Origin: Galaxea fascicularis
Taxonomy: Eukaryota > Cnidaria > Anthozoa > Scleractinia > Euphylliidae
NCBI GenBank assembly: GCA_948470475.1
Contig: OX419341.1
Span: 5,850,353 to 5,914,352, forward strand
DNA: 64,000 bases
Reading direction: 5' to 3'
Every line of letters begins with the position of its first letter. Positions within the stretch are counted from its first letter, which is position 1. A program made the position numbers and the translations under genes. This document shows, one piece after another, positions 11,080-25,300 of the stretch. The notes beneath the pieces are model-generated. The model had not been told where the DNA came from, did not search any database, and saw only the letters and a program-made list of their open reading frames with translations.

Positions 11080-12784
11080 AAAAGTTATGATTTAACTATG
11101 AATCTAGGGGTTCAAATTATTTATCGTGTTAATGAAGATTATTATTTTACAACAATAAAAGTCTCAATTTGTACTCTTTCCTGCCTTTGTACAATTTATT
11201 AGATGGCTCGTTAAGAATTAATTAAAATAATTATATTACTGGCTACCTGGAATAACCATGGGGACATGAAAATCGTTGCTTGAGCTGTTAACAGTTCATG
11301 TGAAATAGCGGGATGAATTACCAGTCACCTTCATTAGAAAGGTTCTCAGAACAAGGTTTGAATCAAAATTGGGCTGTGTTTTTGTCATGAGTTCATCCCC
11401 ATATGTATAATAATGTCCAGGGATATAGGTGTAGATAGATAATCAAGGAGTAAAGTCATTTTTACACCAAACATTAATTTTTGCTTGCTTGATCCAACTA
11501 ACAAAACTGTGAGGCAGTAACAGTAATGATGTTTTTATGAAAAAAAAAAAATTATATTTTTATCTTTTTACTTTGGTAATAAATGTACTTTAGTGTAAAT
11601 TCTCAGGACCCCCAGGAAGACCATGTAAATATTGATATTGCATTGATAGTGACACAAAACTGAATTATTCTGCACTTGTATTTCATAAAGAATATAATCC
11701 CAGTACAGGTAACTTTTTCTTTCTTGTTGCTGGATTGAACTTCCCCACTACTAATAATTTATTTATGTCCAGGATAAGGGGGTTGGTTTCTAAAAAAACT
11801 TTGTTGCTGAGTTGCTGAGTTATTTATTAAAGTAGGTATTAAGTTCATATCTCAGACTGAACCACATAATTATTAAGATGACCACATATTTAGCAATTAT
11901 TGTACAACAAAATGAGGTCTGATAAATTGCCAGCATGAGTCACTGCCCAGTGTGAGATAGAATCTAGAAAAGATCAAAACAGCCAGGAAAAAAGGAAAAA
12001 CACTGTTGACATTAGTGCAAAGCACAGAAAGTGATTTGCTCTCTGTAAAATGGTCTTGTTTTTCTTTTTCAAAGTGCAAATATCGCAGGATGTTGCTGTG
12101 TGATATCTATAAAATGCCCTGGTCTCAGGAAATATTGTGGATAAGTACCACAGTAAATACTAAACACTTTGTGGTACACATACGCCAAAGTCACTGTAAA
12201 AATATACCCTAGTGAATGGCTAGAACCTCTGACTGAGCCCAACCAGCCAATGGTGATAACCGAAGAAAAACCTTAATCCCACCTAACAGTTTACCACTGG
12301 TCCGGCAGCACTGTAACCTGATAAGAGTATAAAAATGAGATGCCATGTGGAAAACTTTAAAAAATCCAGAAGAATAGCATCAACCCGTGTTTGGTTGTCA
12401 AGCGTAGAATGATGCCCAATAAAGTAATCAAAATAGGCTGTGTTTCACAGGAAACCTTTCCTAAAGGTGTGCTGAGGATTGCAAAAAAAGTAATCCTGTA
12501 ATGTTGCAGATAACTTCTACAGTTGGCTTTGCCGCACCTTTCTTCCTTGATTTTCCCCCAGTGTATTCCAAGTCTAGTCCGTCAGTCCAATAGTCCGTTC
12601 CATCATTCCCAAATATACCAGCCTGCTCAGCGTGTGAGGAATATGTCCAGCAGTGAACTGCAATAGTGCGCCAAAGCGAGGCAAAAACATGGCGGAGGAA
12701 AACGTGTAAAGAACTGTAAAGAATCGAACAAGAATAACGTAAAACGGAGTGCTGCCTATAGCGTTAACTTCCTTTTTCGCCATC
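11080..12784. other. Intergenic region and SDAD1 5' region
   Basis: No gene seen. The first part is the transporter's 3' end and the remainder is AT-rich unique-looking DNA. A short upstream ORF (12689-12709, MAEENV then stop) begins 96 bp before the SDAD1 start codon and would lie in its 5' UTR if transcription starts further upstream. The GCAAAAACATGGCGGAGG context resembles a 5' end of a housekeeping transcript. Confidence 0.5.
11154..11159 (+). other. Poly(A) signal for the SLC15A4-like gene
   Basis: AATAAA lies 75 bp after the stop codon, which implies a very short 3' UTR. It is followed by T-rich sequence suitable for cleavage. Confidence 0.7.
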
Positions 12785-15700
12785 ATGAGTGATAGAAACA
12801 GGAATAAGTTGCCTAACAACTTGCCCCAGTTGCAAAATCTTGTGAAAAGGGACCCTGACTCGTACAGAGAGGAGGTAGGCAAGAGTTGTATGTTACACAC
12901 GTGGAACTACAGTACAGCTCAGAGATAAGCGAACCAAAATGTGCGAATAATACGCGTAACGGAATGCACGGATACTAGAAATGTGTCATTAGAATGCATG
13001 AGCTAGCCTATTTTTTTCTTTTATAATTATTGTAGAAAGGTCATTGTTGATTTCATTGGGCACAGGATGTTGAAGGATTACTGAAAATTATATTGCCAGC
13101 GATTACAAAGCGTTGTTTCTAGGTTATCACAGAAGTTTTCTCACCTGATTGTGATCATCTGTAACCATCACAATAACTGATTTTTCCAATGCATGTCCGT
13201 AATTTGATAGTAGTTACCTGCGCGTGCGCTGTGCATGTACTTAACAGGGGAAAATGTAAACTTATTGAATTCTTGAAAAATTTCTTAACTTTATGAAAGA
13301 TAAGCAGTAAATTAAGAATACACCCTCTCCTGGATTTAGATGTGCGTGGATCCTGTTTAATTTCATGATCATGTTATGAAAAGAGTCAAGTCTGACTGTT
13401 TCAAGTTATAGTAGGTGTCCATCCACAGTACATACTGGGACCAAAGAAATTTGGGAAAGATTTCCACACAGCCTCTTACATTAATATAATTTGTACATGC
13501 ATCACTGTCATACTAACCTTCTTAAAAAAACATAGAGAGTTTGAGTCATAAAATGTATGTATTATTGAACTATGTATGGGTCTGTGTGTATTAATCTTTC
13601 TGAAATTTTATATAAATGTATTGCTTTCCATTTTCTTCAGTTTCTTCAACAGTTTAGGCACTATGAGTCCAACCTACAGATTTTTCAGCTTGATCCCTCA
13701 AATGCAAATAAAACTCTTGGAGACTTGGTTATGTTTATTAGCCAGGTAGGAAATAAATTTAAAGGTAGATACTTAGCATGTCTGCAAATATTATTAATGA
13801 CCAACCATTCACCATTTAGTTGCAATGATGTGGACGTTTGAGAGAGCAGCTGGGCTAAAGGGGTTTGTAACCAGGAAGGGAGTAAATGTATGCAAGTAGT
13901 ACTCGGTAAGAAGAAGATGAGCACTGTGTTCTTAAGGTCCAGGCACTGGCATGGGCAAATAATTTTTTGTTCACTTGCAAATGTATTTTCTGATGGCCAG
14001 TTGTGAGTGCTTAAAAGTAATTTTACTTGTTTAGAACTTAGCCCAAACAATGTTGCCCCTTTTAATCCTTATGATTGTTTTAATGTGTCTAGGTTGCACA
14101 CTGCTATACAGATGAATTAGAAACCTTTCCGCAAGATCTGATAGACGTCCTACAAAGACACCACAGTGTTATGGATGCAGAGCTTAGAATGGTATTGTAC
14201 AGTACTGAAGTGTGAAATGACAGACATGCATTATCCATTTTAACTCATAAAGCTAGTGACAAAGCAGTCAGTCAGTTGCTTGCTTACCCACTCACTTATT
14301 CACTTAATTAACAGCTGCACATGTAGGTTGTTTTGTGTTAATTTAATACATGATTATTAATCCTTGTGCCTGACCCACATTAATTTATATTTTTATGCTA
14401 TCTAAGTATTCTAGTAAGAGTAATTTCAGTGTCCTATTAAAATGTCTTGTCAGTGCTACAAAAGTGAATGTTGCAGGTGTCGTTTGAATTTTTTCAGTTT
14501 GCATGTACAGGTAGTATTAATTTTGATCTTATTTTTGATAGTTTGTCACAATTCATACAGAATTGAGAATTTATTTATTGTATGAATAATGGCCCACTTT
14601 GAAGAGGGTTGTCTCCTGCCATACATTTCTCTGTAAAAATTGGCAAGTTTGACATCTCGTTTTTCCACAAGTTTGTGGCCAATTCTTATGAAACTTTGCA
14701 TATTTACTAAATTTAGCATGATAAATTGATCTACAATGCATGGAGGTTGTTTTCTGTTTGTATGAAAAATACGAAAAATTGTTATTTTGCGTGGCATAAT
14801 TTCTTCAAAGTGGTGCATTTTGTGAGCTTCTCTGTTCTTTCTCCTCTGTAGACATTTTGTCGCTCTCTTATTCTTCTTCGGAACAAAAACTTGTTATCAC
14901 CTACAAGGTAAGTCAAAATGTCCTTTCTGGGGATCAAAAAATCAATTATTAATAAACATTCAATAACTTCAAAGTAATATTTTTGTCAAACAATTTGCAT
15001 TCGAATTTTAAACAATATGAATGATTGCGTCTAATTTGTTTGTGGATTACTTCAATTGTGCAAATGCATGTTGATTTCAACAAAATGTGTCTGCAGACAG
15101 CTTACATTTTTTCTTGTCTCTCATTAGTCTTCTGGAGCTCTTCTTCAGATTGTTCAGATGTAAGGATAAACTACTGAGGCAGGTTTTATACAGTCACATT
15201 GTGACAGATATCAAGAATATTAATGCAAAACACAAGAACAATAAAGTTAATTATGTGAGTATTGAAACTACAACTTAGTGGTATAATAATAAAAATAAAA
15301 TAAAATAAAATTGACTTGATTTGATAATTATTTTCAGATCAAGTCAGTTTTATTTTTCACACATTACAACAAAAAAACAAAATTAGCCGGCCTGCAGGTA
15401 GCTTAAGGCTAATCTAGGCCGACCAGACTTACTATTAATTAAGGGATAATGGATAAATTATCAGTAAAATAGGAAAAACATACAAAATCAAGAATGTTAT
15501 TAAAGGTCTTGAGTAAAACATTAACAAGAAGTGAGGGAAGACAGGGCAAAAAAAAAAACGGTAATAATACAAACTGAGAAAAGGAAAAATGAGGAGATTT
15601 TTAGCTATTCAAATAGTCTTACTTTTTGCACTATTAAAGGCATTTCAATGTAATCATTATATTTTTTGTTTTCCAAGATATCAAAGAGAACACAATTAAT

Positions 15701-16292
15701 TTTCCTTACGCGAAAAAGATCATTTATACATGTATTCCTAATCTAGTGCTTTGGACAAAGAAATTTCCAGAGGTGGATGATCGCATATTGTATGAATGCA
15801 CAGTGGAAGTTTTATGAAATAGTTTCAAGATGGTATAATTATGATTATGTAGAGACCACAGCAATATGTATATACCTCTTACTAACTGAGTTTGAGGTCC
15901 ACACTGCAAGTTACAGACTGGGTTTTTTAAGTTTATTCAAATTATGATTGTGACAGTTCATCCTTAAAGTGGTGAGCCAAAATTTGGCCTGGTTTGAAAT
16001 CCTCTGCATTGTCAACAAAGGTTTCATTTAAGATTTTGAACAGTTAGTGCACCTGGGCAGGATAGTTAACTTGGCTGTGTTTATTTTTATTGGAAAAATA
16101 GCAAGGATGTTAAAAGCAGCTAGGCAAAGCTATGGTCACCATACAGGGATTCTAAAAGCTGACATTTTAAAATTGGATTTGCTCTGATGCAGGGCTATGC
16201 TCAAAACGTCAGCTTTCAGAATTCCTGTACAGTGGTGAATTTACATTATTGACTCCATTGATAAAAACAATTTTTTTGTTCACAACTCCCCT

Positions 16293-16325
<33 letters not shown>

Positions 16326-19300
16326 TGCCCTTTATTCATGTGTTCACAGATGGTCAGTTTGCCAATTGCCTGGCTTTTAATGAAACCCCTGAGTCAAGTA
16401 AGCTCCACATGATTTTGTTCAAGAAACTTTATTCAAATATTCAGTCACTTTAATATTTGTTTTTCTTTGGTATTTATTCTAGACTCTGCAGAATTTCATG
16501 TATACAATGCTTCGAGACAACAATGTTATAGCTGCCAAGAAATCCTTGGATGTGATGGTTGAACTCTACAGGAAAAATATTTGGAATGATGCAAAAACAG
16601 TCAATGTTATTACCACAGCTTGCTTTTCACCTGTAACAAAGGTAATGACAAACATACAACATAGCATTTTGTCGCAGTATGCGTGTATTTTACCCATCTC
16701 ATAATTAAGTGAAGTACGATCGTCCGGGTGAGTGTAGTCCTGAGAAGGACTGTTTGTGGTGATATTGACTGACGTTTCGACAACCTGAGCGGAAGTCATC
16801 ATCAGAGTCAATTGATATGTGTAACGTCAGTAGATGGTATAAGTACTCTGGTCGTTGATGTGATTCACGTCAACGAAGTCGTGATGTTATTGGTCGACTG
16901 TCAGTAAGCCTAGTTGTCATTGGCTGTGAAGACTGTACACAGTGATTGGTGCGTTTCGATCCGTCTTTTGTTAGTCTAATGTGTGTACGTGTATTGTTAG
17001 TAAAATTAGTCGGTCTGTTGTTTGTCTGTTGTAAACAGTGATTGGTGCGTTTCGATCCGTCTTTTGTTAGACTAATGTCTGTACGTGAGTAGTTGTCGGT
17101 CAGTCTGTTGTTTGTCCGTTGTGATGACTTCCGCTCAGGTTGTCGAAACGTCAGTCAATGTCATCACAAACAGTCCTTCTCACCTGGACGATCATACTTC
17201 ACTTAATTATGACATGACTCCTGGGTTCAAACCATTTACGATTTTACCCATCTGTTGGCATAAAATGATGAAAATTCATAAATCTGTAAGTTAAGGTGAA
17301 ACTAGTTGAATGTATAATGCAGATTTTACAGAAAACATAGAGGGTCTTCCTTTTTTCTCAAAACTGTTTTAAGCTTCTGGTTTTCTAATGTCGATAGGGA
17401 GCCAAAAGGGGAGAACAAGGGTGGATTGTTTTTGAAATGAGCAGGAGGGCGTCAGTATGTTTGACTATATTACTTTTTCTGAGCAATTTTTATGGTGTGT
17501 CAGATTCTGGTTGCAGCTCTGACATTTTTTCTCGGAAGAGATGAAGAAGATAAAGAGGACAGTGACAGCGATCAAGAGGTTGGTAACTCCTGCTTTGCAA
17601 TAATTAGTAATACATTGTAAAGTGTGGGCATGTTAACACAGGCTTGCTGGAAAAAAAAGGTAGTTTAAGAATTAGGGTGCATGCTACATGTACAGTACCG
17701 CTCAAAAGTAAGTTACCACCCTCTCGCGAGACGAGAGTCTCGTCTCGCGAGACGAGAATCTTGTCTCTTTACTTCCGATCGTGACAAAGAAAAAAAAATA
17801 AAAAACAGCTTTATCTCCACTTTTGAAATAATTATACCAAGTATGCACAAACACATAGCGGCAAGAAAGTAAATTCTTAACCGAAGTGGCCAGTGTACAT
17901 GTGTGTGTAGGTTTTGATTTTGCTGTTATCAAAAATTTCCCTGCATGTGAATCGTTGCCACTATTTATTCTAAATAAGTTTTGTATAAGTGTAGTGTAAG
18001 TGTAGTTTAAAATCAACGATAAAAAACGAACGACGTTTCGACTTCTCCGAGGTCATTTCCAAGTTCGAGTTAAAAATATCAAAAAGTAGCATACATATAT
18101 TACAGTATTAGAAGAGGATGAGAATGTTACGAATGTTAAGTGTGATAAAGATGAATGACGGAATTAGAGCTTAAAAGAACTGTTTAAACAAATAACTTCG
18201 CGCTTAAAAAAGCCATCTAGACAGATAAGTACTTATACACCTTGTAATCATTATTTTTATTTTTTTATTTACTTATTCTTCATCATCCACAGTGATGGGT
18301 CACCCCCTTTGTGGATTACTACTTTAGATTTAGATTTAGATAGCCTGTCAAAACTCTATTTTATCAGATCGACCAGTCCACAATCAGGCGGATGCTCCAT
18401 GCCCAAGGTGTAAACAAGAAAACCATGAAAAAGAAACAGAAAATTGAGAAAATCATGGCAGCTTTTAAAGTAAGTCTTCCATTAATTTTTGTTTTGAAAA
18501 GACAGTGAAAATTTTTCATGTGGGTCCAACCCCATCCCCTTAAAGCGACGATGGCAAAGGAAATGAGAGCGATACTTAAAAATTTGTTTATCGTGCAAAG
18601 CCAATTGTTCTGATGGTGCAGTTTACATTTTGGCACGTATCGTTGCTGTCATCCACAAAACAACAACTTAAATAGACTACAAAACATCCGTTTTGCGTTG
18701 GTCAAGAATACGAGCACTCATCAAACGAAAGGTCTGGAGCGAGGGTGAAAACATGAGTGAGACTGGGGAGAGACCATCAAGAGCGGTTTTAAGAATCCCA
18801 ACGGAGGTTCGCGCCTAGCATACAAAGAGCGATTTGGAGAAACGACGGCTGTTTTGAAGTCTACAATTTGAAATGACCGTCTTTCTTCCCACCACCTTTC
18901 CATCCTGGTTAATTTGCCCTTGTTCAACAATGTGTACGAGTCTTCCAAACTGCGAAACACATGCAGTAATTCTGAAAGCGGGCTTTGAAATCAATCGGAC
19001 TCCTGGTTTATCGTTAAGATTGAGATGTGAATATAGGATTTTTAGTTGAGTTTATGGCCAAAAAAATTAATGATTTCAATGAATTTGTTATTTTTACTAC
19101 CTATTTATTGCTCACTTGTCTGTTTATAGAAAAAAAACAAGAAACGCAAAAATACTTCTGTTGTCAATTTTTCTGCCCTTCACCTTATCAATGACCCTCA
19201 AGGTAGGGGATCACTTTGCTATTTAGATTGTTTTGCCTCATTCGATTGTGATTTGAGACTGACGGATTTAGACGTGTTGCATTGATCTATCCACAGGTTT

Positions 19301-22300
19301 TAGTGAGAGATTGTTTAAGCAGCTAGAAATGTCAAAGGAACGTTTTGAGGTGAAAGTGATGATGATGGATCTCATATCAAGGCTCGTAGGTGTTCATCAG
19401 GTCAGTGAATTGATGATTTACTTCTTTCGCAAGACACGGCTTGTACAGTTTACAGGAGTTTCAATAAAATTTGAAGTAAACAGCTGGTTAGAGAAAAGTA
19501 ACCGACTTTACTTTAATTTAATACCCCCAAAGAATCTTTCTTTAATTACTTAAATTTAGGGGGAAAAGTAGCCGACTTCTGTAAGCGAAGTAGCCGACAC
19601 TTTTCGTCGGTCGTCGGTGCTTATTGAAAGCACTGAGTTTATCTACGACTAAGACAAATCTGCATCCTCAGAGGACCAAGGGGGTACGACTAAGACAAAT
19701 CTGCATCCTCAGAGGACCCGTGCAGGGTCAGATAGTAGGGACGGGACGAAGAATCCACGGGCAAAATCGGGACTACGAGCGAAATTCGCTCGTTCCCTCG
19801 TTTCATCCCGTTTATCTGTCTCTGGGTCTCTGACGAATGACAAATCTGTTGATTTTGAGCAGTGGATCTCGTTTTTTTTTTGTGGTTGCACTTATTACAA
19901 AAACGTTAGTAGATCTCATACATTTGGTATTATTAGATTTATACTTTTCCTCAACTGTGGATGATAGGTATTCTGAAATGCATGCTGGTATTTAAACTTG
20001 TTCGTGTAATAGGCCGCTATCTTTTGAGTGAGTGCCTCACACCCACCCGCTTGGTACATGCAACTTTTGCCTATCTCCCCTATCTCTTTGTTCATAACTT
20101 CAGGATCATTTTTGACGGTCGTTTTCACGAAACTTTCAGCCCTAAAATACGCTTGCTCTGCCGACATCTTGATGAACATGGTGTAGCACTGATTGGGGTT
20201 TCATTGCCGAGAATTCAGACCGTTGATTTTCGTTTGTTGTTCGTGATAGTGTGGACTCATTTTCAATCCCTCTGCACAATGATATCGCAGTTCGCTGTTT
20301 TTGTAAACCTGGCATCCCGTCACGTTTCTTTCATGTTTTTCTACAGCTCTTCTTGTTCAACTTCTATCCATTTGTTCAAAGATACTTGCAGCCACACCAA
20401 AGAGGTAATCCTTGATTGTTGAATGAATAAAGCCGTCCTTACTCGTGTCTTCAAATGTCTTGCCGTTGCTGAAATCAGTTTTCTTGTTTTTAGAGGTCAC
20501 CAAATTGCTAACATATTTCGCCCAAGCAAGTCACGAACTTGTTCCTCCAGAGGTTTGTAATCTTCTCGCATAATTATAGATTGCCATCAACGTGATCAGG
20601 GCCCGCTTGTTCGAAAGCCGATTAACATAATCCAGGATTACCGTAAACTTTTGTTGCAGTTTTTAACTATTGGATGAAAGTTGTTTTCGCTGCTTTTTGT
20701 TTTTCAGGATTGACTTCCCCTAATCTAAAAATTTGCAGAATATCGGCATTAAACAACGTTTGGGGACAGAGAAATAAGCTCCTTGATTAATTTTTAATCC
20801 TGGATTAGCGTTAATCGGCTTTCGAACAACCGGGCCCAGAGTTTGAATTTGGTTACTTGGGAAATGTTTGTTTGTCTGCATGTTTTGTTGTCGTTTATTG
20901 CTTTTGGTTTAGATTTCTGACTGACAATTATTCCACAGGCGCACGTATAATGGCTTTTGTACCTTGATGGCTAAATTAATCAAAAACATTATCCAATGAT
21001 TATTTTTATGGTAGTTTTCAATGTTAATGTTTATTTTGCTTTTTCAGGTTGTTGAATCTGGTTTGAAAGCGATCGTTAATAATTTTGTAACAGAGAGAAA
21101 CTCCAACGAAGTTATGGCCGTAGGGTATGTTGAATTGAAATCATCAGTATACGTCATGATTAATTTAGATTTAAAGTTAACCCATCGCGAATCGGAACCC
21201 CAAAGTCTATATCGACCAATATGTCAACAAAGCTTTTCGCTTATTACAGTAATCAACAAGAACAAAATGTCCCTAATTTTTGAAATAGGTGGGGATTTAC
21301 AAAAAATATCAGGTGGTTCGAGTTGCTGTAGTGAGGTCAACATGATGGTTTATATCAAAGTAGCCGGGGATATACTTCAAAATACGAGGGGAAAATCCCC
21401 GGCTCCCGGCCCTTGATGACCGCCCTGTTAGAGTTAAAAGACAGTGGGTTAAAGGGGCTTGATTCCTTGTGTTGCCCCCCTCCCCCCCCCCCTCCTCTTC
21501 TTTCTTTGCCCATTTTTATAATCTCCACTACATAAGGTTTTGTTTCGTCGCTGTGACAGTAGGTAGATTTTACCAACTGACGTTGAGTGCTGTTCGTTGG
21601 TTGTAGTCTAAATGCCGTCCGAGAAGTGTGTGCGAGATGCCCGTTGGTCATGACAGATGAGCTGTTGCAAGATCTAGCGCAGTACAAGACGTCTAAAGAT
21701 AAAAGTAAGCTGCTTCTTTACGAGACCTTACGTCCTCGGTATCTGAAGGGATACGGGTCGGATGCATTACAAATGCTTCTCCTCTGTTTCTCTGAGAGGA
21801 AGTGAGATAATACCGAGCAAGAAAGGGGAATACCCTCTCAATCTTCAAGTTCTACCCACAGCCCCCCACCCCAGTGTCTTCTTCCCTCCCCCTCCCCGGG
21901 AGGTGAGGGAGAAACTAGCGTATAAACATCAGAACTTCTTGGTCTTGAATAGGATGTAACATTTCATTGTACTGAAGACATAGTTTGGGATAGTAGGTTT
22001 AGTTGGTAGCTGAAGGATCCTACAATGACATCTAATAGACGGGAAGTTGCTGGAAGCGAGCGAGTCACCAGGGATAGAGTACGAATTTTTCATGTCTATT
22101 GCGCAATACATTTGTGTTGCAAAATTTAAAGGAGCATGTTCTGGTGTAGAGAAGGGGTGTCGGAATTTCGGCGGTGGGAGTACCCTCCCCTCCCTTTGGG
22201 CGTTCAGCCCCTTTCTATTATTCAACTGGGTGAATTAGATATTAATGTACTGTTCTTGCTCCAGGCGTTATGATGGCTGCTCGATCACTTATACAGTTAT

Positions 22301-25300
22301 TTCGTTCCGTAAATCCAACACTTCTGCATAAGAAGGACAGGGTAAGAACGCCTTTCATTCTCATACATGTAAATCAAAATACGTTTGTTTGACGTTGATG
22401 ATATTATTGCTTACATGAATCCTTGATTGCCACCTTTATAGCGTATATGTTGTGGTTTAATTTTATCCTTGATTAAAGTCTTAGTTTCCTTTTTTTTTGG
22501 GTATGGTAATGAATGATAATGAACTTGAAACAAAGGGAAATAAAGTTAAACCAAGCCGGGTAAAATTGAGCCACAACATATACATCATTACCCTTGTTTG
22601 GTTTGGTGTTTTCCGAAACTCGTTTGCTCTTTGCAGGGCAAGCCAACTGAGGAGAGCAAAGACTTCTCAGTCAAACAGTATGGAGAGCTGAAAACAACTG
22701 ACTTTGTTCCTGGAACCGAGGTAAAGAAAACATTATTTTAAGTGTCAAAGCTTTGATGTTATTGATTTGCTTGATATGCCTTTGCAATTATTCATAGTTT
22801 TAACTTTTACAGTTACATTTTTGTGGTATTTGACTCGTTAAAGTAAACGTGCTGTTTTCATCGGTCAGCACTCAGTGGAAGTTGGATTTCTTGGGCACAT
22901 TTTCCAGCGCTTGGAAATGGTGGTGTGTTCTCACGCGCTTGTGTTGTGCACCGTTACCTCTTTTCCCGCGTTTGGCACCGTTGCATGTTTCTTCGCTCAT
23001 TGCACGCGTGACCTGTTTTCCCGCACTTGGAACTAGCTAGTCCGTTTTCCCGCGTTTGCATCGATCACATTTTACTCTTTTCCTTCGCACCTGCCACTTG
23101 TTTCCGGCTGAGGCTGATATCACAAAAGCTCATCCAATAATTTTTCATAACTCCTTCCATAACAGGTGCTCGATGATGACCACGGGGGCGAAAATGAAGT
23201 CGATAAGACAGAACCAGACCAAGGTGATTGTTTCTCGCTAGATTATTGATCTCTGAGTTGAAGTTTCTGCTCAAGCTGCTAGGTTTATTATAATTTAGGG
23301 AGTTCATTTTGCGCCCCGCGCAATCTCTACATACATGTACCAAAGTAGACAGTCTTGTTAATCCTTTAAGCCCTGACATCGAAACACATATTCTCCTGAC
23401 TAGGCTTCTCATATTTGTTAGCTACTAGTTCAGAGAATTTCGTTAAACATCAAGACATTTCATGTTTGATGATCGTTTGCTTTATTCTCATAACCTGTGT
23501 GTTAGCGTAGATGGTGATGCATTAAGGAGAAAGCTAGTAGATGGCTATGGGCTTTATTTACAATAATTTATCGTCATTTTTCTGTAAAAGTGAAGGGTTT
23601 TCTACTTTATTAGATGAATGGGAAAGTGATGACGATGACGAAGAAGAAGGCGAATGGATGGACGTTTATCATTCTTCAGATGAAGCAGAAGAGGTAATAA
23701 GTTTAACGTAGTTTTGAAGATATTCCAAACAAGTTACATAGAAAGTAAAAACCCTACTGATGCGCGCGTCTCGCAAGTGTGTAATGGGGTTGAATATCAT
23801 TATCTGCAGTGACTTTTTCCTTTCAATTCGCCGAAAAATGCCGTCATACTGCCTGGAATAACAAGAACCTGAAAGCTTCGACGCACTTGATTTTCCCTTC
23901 AAATTCAAAAAATGGAGTTTAAATATTTGCTGAGTAAACGTCTTGGATCTTCTCTTATTTAGGATGAAGATGATGACGCCAACGGCAACGATGAGAACGA
24001 AACAGCCGAGGAAGAAGATTTGAAAGCCAAAGCAGCGCGAATAAGCCAAACACGGGTTGGAAAATTGATTCATGCATTGTGATGCCTGTTTAACTTGAAA
24101 GTGGGCGTGTTGTAGAATTTCAATTTCATTGTAATTGTTGAAGTGCAGGTGGAACAAAAGGACAATAGTTATAGATTTAAGCGGGAGGTTTTTATCGAGT
24201 TCTCAGCAACTGCCCATATGTTATGATAGATGTGTAGTTGGATGTGAGAGGATTGTTTTTTTCTGTTTTTGTTCCAGTCTTCAGTGATCCTTTTATGAAC
24301 TCAAATTGGTAATGAGTTCGCTTACCATTCTCGCTGTTCATACGAGCCACAAACGTAGCTAAAATATTTGGACACGTGACAATTTAGGCCCGCGCTCCTC
24401 CCCCCACACCCTTCCCCCGTACGATGTTGACTTCAAGCATGTGATCCTTTCATTCGCTGTCAATATTGTCCTGGGGGAGGGGGTGGTGAGTCAACTTGTG
24501 AAGCATAAGAAAAGACAAGCATTTTGTGGGCACAAATTCACGATGATATTGCAAATGTGTGTTTTGTATATGAACCTTAAGAGAGTGTCATGAGGAATTT
24601 AAGCATTTGCAGATATCCTTGCGCCGACTTCTATCTCTGTCATTTCATCAATGGTCTGTTAATTCCTGGGGAATTTATATGTGACATAACTATAGTTACA
24701 ATAATCGCCCGTCTGTACCAACATGGTTAACTACAAAAGCTTATTACCTCAATCTTATTTAGTTCTAAAATTGATTAGAAAATGTTATTTCAGCTTCTTA
24801 CTGACGACGATTTCAAAAAGATTCGGTTACGTGAAGCAGCTCGTCTAATTGATCCAAAAGCAGACAAGAAGCGAAAAAGAGGCGCCGATAATACAGCTTC
24901 CTCGGAACGGTGAGCTATATTTTTCAAGATACTGCAAGTAGATTAATGCTTGTTTATCCACGAATGTTGGAACATCAGCCTCATAACACCAATTCCACAC
25001 CCATGTCCAATACTCCCGCTCTCATGCAGTCGGGCTCCAAGTGCATGGCATTGTGGGCCTGGCATTGTGTGAAACCGTTCACGATCCCACAAGCAATCCT
25101 TTTGCGTTAATTATTATCGTGTATAAAGGATGTTGTTGTTGTTAAAGTTTGTTTTTAAAGAGAAATTTTAGGAGGGTAGCGAGTGCAATTTGGAGAGGGC
25201 CTCTCGTTTCCTTTCTCCCTTTCTTGTTTGTTTACAAGTTTATTTTAATTGCACGCTGCCAGTTTTGTCAAATGGAGACAATGGATAACAACGTTCAAAC

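Noticed and set aside
23669..24157. 162-codon minus-strand frame
   Set aside because: It runs antisense across SDAD1 exons 18 tail and 19, which are supported by homology and splice sites; the open frame is a by-product.
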